64,000 bases of DNA from Solibacteraceae bacterium. GTDB lineage: Bacteria > Acidobacteriota > Terriglobia > Bryobacterales > Bryobacteraceae. Shown here one piece after another: positions 58,607-64,000 of the stretch. The stretch covers positions 30,872-94,871 of the forward strand of contig JAJPJX010000121.1 of the NCBI GenBank assembly GCA_021324015.1, given 5' to 3'. The notes beneath the pieces are model-generated. The model was not told the DNA's origin. It did not search any database and worked only from the letters and a program-made list of their open reading frames with translations. The position numbers were made by a program, and so were the translations under genes. Position 1 is the first letter of the stretch. Each line of letters begins with the position of its first letter.

Positions 58607-59141
58607 ATCAGTGGAGAAATTCATCGATGAGAACCTGAGGTATTACCGGGATACGACGGCAGCGGTGAAGGAATTCCATGCCCAGGTCGAACTCGCACTC
58701 CGATCAGTCTGGATGGAATTCGAGGAGGATCTCTCGGCAGCGGGTGTTATCGAGCCGGAGGGTGCGGCTTTCAGATGTACCTGCGACGACAGTCACTCCG
58801 GCATGTTGTTAAAGCGGGAAGGTGAGCGGATCTCGTTCTACCTGGCACTCCAGTGTTGGGACGATCAATCATGGCCTCTATCGGTCTACTCTGCTGTCTG
58901 GTTGAAGGACCGGGAGATCCGAAGCGCGGGCGACCGTGCGGTTCAGCATGCGTGCCACGATGACCTGGAGCACGAGTTCGAAGACGCTACGACATATGTA
59001 ACCATCTGGTGCGAGATTCTCCCGATCACTCAGATCACTGAACACCTCCGTCGAGTTTTTCGCACCCTCCTGGACGGGCTATTTGGCTGCACTGAGTTCT
59101 GCGCGGCATTTGGATCGCCTGCCGGGCGGCGGCGGCAATGA
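58599..59141 (+). CDS. Partner of the PD-(D/E)XK nuclease
   Basis: The 180-residue protein is translationally coupled to the nuclease gene. It has a charged helical N-terminus (EKFIDENLRYYRDTTAAVKEFHAQVELALRSVW), then a beta region with CTCDD and W residues and a helical end. No known motif. It could be an immunity or specificity subunit. Confidence 0.6.
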   Translation: MDESVEKFIDENLRYYRDTTAAVKEFHAQVELALRSVWMEFEEDLSAAGVIEPEGAAFRCTCDDSHSGMLLKREGERISFYLALQCWDDQSWPLSVYSAVWLKDREIRSAGDRAVQHACHDDLEHEFEDATTYVTIWCEILPITQITEHLRRVFRTLLDGLFGCTEFCAAFGSPAGRRRQ

Positions 59142-59368
59142 AGGGCGGCGGCAAAGGGAGAATGATGAAGTGGCGGCGATGTTTTCACGTCGCCTGCAGC
59201 AGCCCATGGGGGACAGTGGGAGGGATCTCCATATATAGGGAGAAAAAATCTTCCTCGTCGTCGTCGACGAAGAAGAAGACATTAAGAATCCCGATCGCGG
59301 CGACCGCGCGCGTGCGCGTTAAGCACGTGAAAGACCAGATCAAATCGATCCGTCTGAGGTGACCACGT
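59142..59368. other. Stretch without a supported gene
   Basis: This part contains a short open frame with low-complexity Ser/Lys from a GTC/GAC repeat and an imperfect palindrome around 59248-59277 (TCGTCGTCGACGA). I do not see a convincing gene. It precedes the repeat array and tRNA remnant. Confidence 0.5.
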
Positions 59369-59446
59369 GGACTCCACGCCGGACGCCGGAGTCCACCAGG
59401 AGTCCAAAAGACGCGGGTGACCATGCGGGGGTCCACGTGGAGTCCA
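59369..59446. repeat. GGAGTCCA repeats in 11-bp-spaced pairs
   Basis: GGAGTCCA or close variants occur at 59388, 59399, 59428 and 59439 (GGGGTCCA once) and the inverse form near 59369. Two pairs are each spaced 11 bp, one helical turn. An inverted CCACGTGG lies at two places. Paired sites 60-140 bp from a tRNA core are the layout of integrase arm-type sites. Confidence 0.55.
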
Positions 59447-59506
59447 AATTCATTCCCCGTAACTCTATGAAAACACTAGAGGCCTGTCTGTAAGTTGTTC
59501 ATCTGG

Positions 59507-59556
59507 CAGCCCTGAAAAGGCTGGCGTCGGCGGTTCGATTCCGTCCCTGGCCACCA
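59507..59556 (+). tRNA. 3' part of a tRNA-Phe (GAA): anticodon arm to CCA
   Basis: CAGCC/GGCTG stem with loop CTGAAAA gives anticodon GAA; a 5-nt variable loop follows, then T-arm GGCGG-TTCGATT-CCGTC, acceptor strand CCTGGCC, A and CCA, all at standard distances. Upstream of 59507 there is no D-arm, and the 5' bases do not fit the acceptor. It is a partial gene, most likely an attachment-site remnant created by an integrative element in tRNA-Phe. Confidence 0.9.
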
Positions 59557-59622
59557 TAAAATCAACAATCTAGCGGTAGCCAAGAACATCAGTCTCTAAC
59601 CTCGGGAACAATACGGGAACAA

Positions 59623-60729
59623 TCAAATAACGGATGCCACCCGCTCCCCTTCTTCCTCTGCCATCAGCTTCCACATTTCGCGCGCCGTGTCCCCGGTCCT
59701 CGCGATATGTGTCTTGCCCAATTTGGCGTATCGTTCGGTCATCCGAATATTCGAATGGCCTAAGATCTTCGCCAATTCGTACAGATCTCCGCCGTTCATC
59801 ATGTACCACGATGCGAACGTGTGCCGGAGATCGTGAAAACGGAAGTTCTGGATACCTGCCATCTCAAGGAGCGTTTCGAAACTGCTCTCCACGCGCTGGC
59901 GCTCGCCCTTGGTACCCCGCTTCGGTGGGAAGAGCCGTTCCTCCCCAATCACGGCGGGATACCTTCGAAGCTCGGCAGCCAACTCAGGGATCATCGGCAC
60001 GTACCGAATCCTCCCGCCCTTCAACTTGGCACGAACGGCGATCAGCCCCTCGGAATAGCGAAGGTCGCTCCAGGTCAACCCGAAGATTTCGGCCATACGC
60101 ATACCGGTTGTGAGCGCGATCAGGACGATCATGCGTAACCGGTAAAACGTCCGGTTTATCTCTCGCGTTCCCGCCCGGTACATCTTCAGATCGAGCGCGT
60201 TCTTGAGAGCCTTCATTTCTTCGGCAGAGAGGTAGCGTTCCCGCTGGTCGTCCGGCCGGTAGATCTCAACCTGATCCACCGGGTTCCGGTCGATTCCGGT
60301 TTCCTTCGACCAGATCGTTGCGGCTCTCTTCATCATGTGGTGCATAACGTTGAAATGCCGCACGGCTGTCCCAGCACTCAGCCCGCCTTCTGTCAGTCCT
60401 CGATACCACCGCTGAACTGTCGGGCCGTCCACTTCGCGGACGAAGTTGGTTCCCATTTCACGGCGGATACGTTCGAGGATGCTCCTTTCGCGGTCGCTGG
60501 ACCTTTTTCGACTAGCGTATTCGGCCCAATACCGATCGATCAAAGCGGACATTCGGAAGTTAACCTCTCTCTTCACGTCCAAATGCCGGTTCTCGTCGCG
60601 AGCTGACATTTTCTTCCGAAGAACCTTCTTCGCCAGTTCGTACGAGCCGTGCACTCGAACGCTACGGTTTCGACCACCTTCGCGCCAACGGACCTTCCAG
60701 ACTCCGTCGCGTTCCTTGTGAATCGACAT
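59623..60729 (-). CDS. Tyrosine recombinase (element integrase)
   Basis: The 368-residue protein shows Arg211 (TTGMRMAEIFGL), Lys near 235-237 (AKLKGGRIRYV), His299-x-x-Arg302 (HDLRHTFASW), His325 (LGHSNIRM) and Tyr334 (ERYAKL). The N-terminus has a short arm-binding-like beta segment (VWKVRWREGGRNRS). Its 3' end faces the tRNA-Phe remnant 67 nt away, a common arrangement for tRNA-targeting elements. It is distinct from the prophage integrase. Confidence 0.93.
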   Translation of the reverse strand: MSIHKERDGVWKVRWREGGRNRSVRVHGSYELAKKVLRKKMSARDENRHLDVKREVNFRMSALIDRYWAEYASRKRSSDRERSILERIRREMGTNFVREVDGPTVQRWYRGLTEGGLSAGTAVRHFNVMHHMMKRAATIWSKETGIDRNPVDQVEIYRPDDQRERYLSAEEMKALKNALDLKMYRAGTREINRTFYRLRMIVLIALTTGMRMAEIFGLTWSDLRYSEGLIAVRAKLKGGRIRYVPMIPELAAELRRYPAVIGEERLFPPKRGTKGERQRVESSFETLLEMAGIQNFRFHDLRHTFASWYMMNGGDLYELAKILGHSNIRMTERYAKLGKTHIARTGDTAREMWKLMAEEEGERVASVI

Positions 60730-60744
60730 CTAAACGGTCTCCTT

Positions 60745-60963
60745 TCATTCAAGGGTTTCGATTGTGTGCTGCTCAACGAAGCGCGAAAGCGCTTTCACAT
60801 CGAACCGCAACGCTCGACCAACCTTGACGGAAGGAAGCTCGCGGAGTCGGGCCTTCTTATAGACCGTATCCGCTTGGAGACCCATGTATTGGGCCGCCTC
60901 CCTCACGTTCAGGAGCCGCTTACCGACAGATTCATTAGACCGCATTTGGGACTCTGACGCCAC
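60745..60963 (-). CDS. Excisionase/AlpA-type HTH protein
   Basis: The 72-residue product has the MerR/Xis-like HTH: LLNVREAAQYMGLQADTVYKKARLRELPSVKVGRALRFDVKAL. Such proteins direct excision when encoded just upstream of an integrase, here in the same direction 15 nt away. Its start lies close to the next gene's end. Confidence 0.85.
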   Translation of the reverse strand: MASESQMRSNESVGKRLLNVREAAQYMGLQADTVYKKARLRELPSVKVGRALRFDVKALSRFVEQHTIETLE

Positions 60964-61278
60964 GTGTAGCCTCCTCTGACCTGGCTTGGGATGGATTGGG
61001 ACCAGTTGGGATCGTGAGCCATTCGAGCCGCTTTTGGCCTCGATCCGAAAGACTGTAAATAATCAGTCCCGACTTGTCGCGAGTTCGATCCAGCAGACCG
61101 AAGCGATGCAATCGGAGCAAATAGCTGTACGAAGCGCGAACCGGGAAGATTTTGCCAATACGGCCCACGCAGGCGGATTCAAGGGGCCGTACGCTTTGAA
61201 AATTTCCAGTGCTCGTGTTTTCAATCCATTGTGTTGCGGATTGAGAATAGTGCGCCGGTTTTGCATTTCGTAACTCAT
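60935..61278 (-). pseudogene. Winged-helix regulator disrupted by a frameshift
   Basis: ATG at 61278 opens a frame with LKTRALEIFKAYGPLNPPAWAVLAK; the -1 frame then continues IFPVRASYSYLLRLHRFGLL and YSLSDRGQKRLEWL to 60935. Together they make a winged-helix DNA-binding protein. The change occurs at the AAAA run (61150-61153). Single-base loss, error, or A-run slippage are possible. It lies between the Xis-like and Rep genes of the element. Confidence 0.7.
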
Positions 61279-61345
61279 CTGGAAGGTTTGCGGGTGACCA
61301 CGCCAACAGCAAACACTAGCGTGTGCCGCGATGAATAGAACTGAC

Positions 61346-62026
61346 TCACGCTGCGAGTCCCTCTGCAACAAAAAAACTCAATACGCGCGTACCGTCCGGT
61401 TCGATTTCGTAGGTTTCATTGCGCGCGTTTAGGGCGTGCGCAAAAAAGATTTCAATCGGAAGGCGCGAAAGCTGCCATACGAACTCGGCTCCTGTCGATT
61501 TGCGGTGAGCTTCCGGCCAGATCGGCAGACCGCGTGAAGTCGTAACGTGCCGTACCCTCGGCGGAAGTTCCTGTTCTTTGGCGAGGTACTTCGAGAGGTA
61601 CGCCGCAACGTTCCGAACCCCTACGTACTGAATGTGAACAACGCGGCCTCCACCGAGAGCCCCGGAAAATCGGCTGATCATTTGCTGCGGCAGAAACCGG
61701 CTGACAAGCACATGAAGGTGTCCGACGCCGCTTTGATGTCTTTCCAGGATCGCGATGTATACGGTCCTGCCGAAGTGCCGATCCAGGTACACACGCATAT
61801 CCCTCCACACTTTGCTACGGATATATGTGATCGGGTCGGCGTCGGCGGGGAGCCGCGCAGGATCAACCGTCAACGTGAGCATCTTGTCGAGCCCATGATG
61901 TTTCGCCAGCTCGGAAAGTCGAGCGCGCAAGCGACGACGCTTCTTGGGACCGCAGAGAGCACATCGGTAAGATTTACAGCGATGGCGAATGAACCGGCGC
62001 TCCCCGCTCGCGGCTGTTCCGAGCAT
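61346..62026 (-). CDS. HUH rolling-circle replication initiator
   Basis: From ATG 62026 the product has 226 residues: CxxCGP near 22-27, motif 1 MLTLTVDP (49-56), HUH motif 2 GHLHVL (102-107), and motif 3 YLSKYLAK (143-150, catalytic Tyr and Lys), as in microvirus-like and plasmid Rep proteins. The longer frame to 62425 is a low-complexity reading through the hairpin cluster. It nicks one strand at an origin to start rolling-circle replication and suggests the element has a circular, self-replicating phase. Confidence 0.82.
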   Translation of the reverse strand: MLGTAASGERRFIRHRCKSYRCALCGPKKRRRLRARLSELAKHHGLDKMLTLTVDPARLPADADPITYIRSKVWRDMRVYLDRHFGRTVYIAILERHQSGVGHLHVLVSRFLPQQMISRFSGALGGGRVVHIQYVGVRNVAAYLSKYLAKEQELPPRVRHVTTSRGLPIWPEAHRKSTGAEFVWQLSRLPIEIFFAHALNARNETYEIEPDGTRVLSFFVAEGLAA

Positions 62027-62114
62027 CGTGCGTCTACCACAATGGCGGCCAAGTTTTGTGGGCTGGGGAGATTCGGGGCTGTTGCGATTGTGCGTATATG
62101 AGTCAAGTGAAACT

Positions 62115-62237
62115 GGGGGCTCCGCCCCCAGGCCCCCGCCAGATGGACGCGGCTTCGCCGCGTCATTGGAAGACGGGGACTCCGTCCCCGGACCCCTGCC
62201 AACTTTTAGCGTGGCAGTGTGGGGGCCTTCGGCCCCC
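62115..62237. repeat. Cluster of four perfect GC-rich hairpins
   Basis: Stems GGGGGC/GCCCCC (62115-62129), GACGCGGC/GCCGCGTC (62146-62164), GGGGAC/GTCCCC (62175-62189) and GGGGGCC/GGCCCCC (62221-62237), each around a TCC or TTC loop. They lie upstream of the Rep coding region. This can be a replication origin with accessory stems, or a REP-like array. Not a CRISPR: no equal spacers. Confidence 0.7.
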
Positions 62238-62629
62238 GGGTTTTGAGAGCTGATCCCGGTTGATTCGTTGGAGGGCCAGCGACCGGCGTTCGACCGGTTC
62301 TCACTGGAGGTGTGGGTTCTACTGCCACGCCCGGAACGGAGTTGGCAACCGTCTACCCGGTCTTGCATCGAACCGCACTCCGCTGGCCCATTCTGTGCTT
62401 TCGCATCCGTTGGCGCATTGAACATCTGGAGCGATTATGGGGGGCGAAATTCTCATCTCTCGATTTGGGTATGCTGATTTAATCTCCGGGCCTAACGGAA
62501 TGAAGCAATTGGGAGAAAGCGTTTAATGTGCAGCAGGTCTCGAGACTGTTTCAAGTTTTTTCCATTTCATCCGCTGCACTCGTTGGGATCGGGGCGGATT
62601 CTGGCGGACGATTCGGTAAAATCGGGTCC
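62238..62629. other. Stretch without a supported gene
   Basis: About 390 nt between the hairpins and the next coding region. A small GACCGG repeat near 62281-62297 is visible. I see no convincing gene, promoter or tRNA 3' repeat that would mark the right end of the element. Confidence 0.4.
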
Positions 62630-63076
62630 ATGCCCGCGGGTCGTCCACGAAGCCCTCTCGAATACTTGTGTCAGCGCGTAAGCACGCTAACGCGCATCTT
62701 CACTTGGGGTATTCCAGTTGATAAGTGGCGGCATATGCACAGGCCAATGAAGCATCCGGGTGATCCTGACGAAGACGCGCGCCGTCGAAAAGAGTACGCC
62801 GATATCCTCGCCAAACTCGGGTACTCCGAGTTCGTGGGCCGGTGTGACGCGGATGATTCGGCATCGTATCCGGCTCGCATCCTGTTGTGGCAGCATCAGG
62901 AGCTGTTTCCCGAAAACATTGTCGAGCGCCGGTCCGAATTTGCCCGACGGCTCGCGCTATTTCTTGTGGCCGAGGACGCGACCGTGTCCCTTGAATACTT
63001 ACAGAAGGCGTGCCGGAAGTATACAGCGCCGGTGCCCAAGAGATCCGTCATTCCACCCGATTTCGGCTTGACCTAA
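62630..63076 (+). CDS. Hypothetical protein
   Basis: From ATG 62630 (62735 is an alternative) the product has 148 residues. It is helical and charged, with HPGDPDEDARRRKEYADILAKLGYSEF and RILLWQHQELFPENIVERRSEFARRLALFLV. No family recognised. Confidence 0.5.
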   Translation: MPAGRPRSPLEYLCQRVSTLTRIFTWGIPVDKWRHMHRPMKHPGDPDEDARRRKEYADILAKLGYSEFVGRCDADDSASYPARILLWQHQELFPENIVERRSEFARRLALFLVAEDATVSLEYLQKACRKYTAPVPKRSVIPPDFGLT

Positions 63077-63146
63077 CGTATTCCGTCGCGTTTAAAATAA
63101 AGCTTCCGTTCGTTCAGTCGATTTTGTCGGAGGGGTGTCCCTGTAC

Positions 63147-63945
63147 ATGCACCAGAGCGAACTACAGCAGCAAGTGCTTAGCGTTCTCGAAAAGTTCACC
63201 GGCCTTGAGCCGTTGAAAGAACTTGTTTGGAGCAAGCTCAACTACGAACACGTTAACAAGCCCATCACTAGACGGTCCTGGCCGGAACCAGCTTCGGCGG
63301 CGCTCCATGAAGACCCAACGCTCCTGGCCGCTGGCGGCCAAGGCGGCGATTTCCACGTCGTCTATTCCCGGCTGGCGAAGGATCGGCTTTCACTTGGGGA
63401 TGAGCGTGCCATCGCAACCCGGCTGCTGAAGGATCATCCTTACGCACTCTTCGTCTTTTCCGACCGGACCCAAAAGCATTGGCATTTCCTGAACGTCAAG
63501 CTGGCCGACGACGTTGAAAAGCGCAAGCTGTTCCGGCGAATCACCGTTGGGCCGTTCGAGAAGATGCGAACGGCATCGCAGGTGATTTCGCAACTGGATC
63601 TCGAAAAGATCAGCCCCCGACCTGTTCGGGCTTTCCCCGCTTGCGATCCAGGAGCGGCACGATGCCGCCTTCGATGTTGAACCGGTCACGGAAGAGTTCT
63701 TCAAGCAGTATCACGCCACGTTTACCTACGTCGAAGATTCGATCCGTGGAATCCGGGACAAAGAACAGAAGCGCCTGTTTACGCAGCGGCTTTTCAACCG
63801 GCTGATGTTCATCGCCTTCATTCAGAAGAAGGGCTGGCTCAAGTTCGACGATGCGAAAGGCCAGGACTACTTCAACGCCCTTTGGTCGGACTATGTAACG
63901 GGTCAGGATCTTCCCCTGCTTAGACCGACATTTTTGTCAAATTAG
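63147..63945 (+). pseudogene. N-terminal part of a type IIG/Eco57I-like restriction-methylase, frameshifted and truncated
   Basis: The first frame (ATG 63147, or GTG 63135) reads ELVWSKLNYEHVNKPI...VNVKLADDVEKRKLFRRITVGP up to LEKIS. A C5 run at 63614-63618 then shifts the frame; the +1 frame continues PDLFGLSPLAIQERHDAAF, EPVTEEFFKQYHATF and FTQRLFNRLMFIAFIQKKGWL, the pattern before the methylase domain of large restriction-modification enzymes. It stops at TAG 63943. The motor/methylase part is not in the window. Confidence 0.62.
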
Positions 63946-64000
63946 ATTTGCGGGAGCCTGCGGCGAGCGTGGTACGGCCCGGGGGGCGAAGTCGATTCGA

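Noticed and set aside
59138..59362. 74-codon frame with a poly-Ser/Lys stretch
   Set aside because: The Ser/Lys run results from a short GTC/GAC repeat; no homologous pattern or reliable start signal.
59481..59556. Intact tRNA-Phe
   Set aside because: GGCCTGT at 59481 lies where a 5' acceptor would start, but two of seven pairs fail and no D-arm is present, so only the 3' part is accepted.
62115..62237. CRISPR array
   Set aside because: The repeats are unequal hairpins with unequal spacing, and no cas gene is nearby.

Overview
The window is GC-rich bacterial DNA and almost all of it is mobile. No ribosomal, metabolic or other housekeeping gene is present, so the host can only be guessed. 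It is probably a diderm bacterium, because the phage encodes an exported barrel-like protein. An Acidobacteriota-like soil bacterium would fit, but this is low-confidence.

Region 1 (about 0-33.2 kb) is the late half of a siphovirus-type prophage, nearly all on the + strand. The order is packaging (lambda Nu1-like TerS, GpA-type TerL), head (gpW-like joiner, lambda-B-type portal, S49 protease fused to a scaffold, decoration protein, major capsid protein, gpFII-like connector), and tail (tube, a tail-assembly chaperone pair with a canonical -1 slippery heptamer, a 1,732-residue tape measure, distal tail and hub proteins). A repeat-rich receptor-binding protein interrupted by an in-frame amber codon follows, then a GH73-type endolysin, accessory virion proteins and small membrane proteins that may be holins. 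Two reverse-strand genes flank the tape measure and look like morons.

Region 2 (about 33.2-46.3 kb) is the early/replication half: SNF2-type helicase, a possible ssDNA-binding protein, DUF2303, several zinc-ribbon proteins, VRR-NUC and another PD-(D/E)XK nuclease, an HD phosphohydrolase, an AEP-type primase and a UvrD-like helicase whose P-loop is broken by an in-frame TGA. A tyrosine integrase and a tRNA-like candidate attachment site close the region.

Region 3 (about 46.5-52.3 kb) looks like a defence island. A three-gene operon (HARE-like HTH protein, unknown protein, MORC-like GHKL ATPase) is followed by a type II restriction-modification system: beta-class methylase, BamHI-like endonuclease and an XRE controller with a candidate operator. 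The GHKL module is the best candidate here for a poorly described system.

Region 4 (about 52.3-59.6 kb) holds a DNA-ligase remnant, a truncated transposase-like gene, a run of small overlapping phage-early-like genes, two genes preceded by the same hairpin, and a PD-(D/E)XK nuclease with a coupled partner. It ends at paired 11-bp-spaced repeats and the 3' portion of a tRNA-Phe(GAA) gene.

Region 5 (59.6-64 kb) is a small element with tyrosine integrase, excisionase-like protein, a frameshifted wHTH gene and an HUH rolling-circle initiator beside a hairpin cluster. It is followed by an unknown gene and a frameshifted, truncated restriction/methylase-like gene. The tRNA-Phe remnant lacks its 5' part and lies left of the integrase, which suggests tandem insertion of elements at one tRNA locus.
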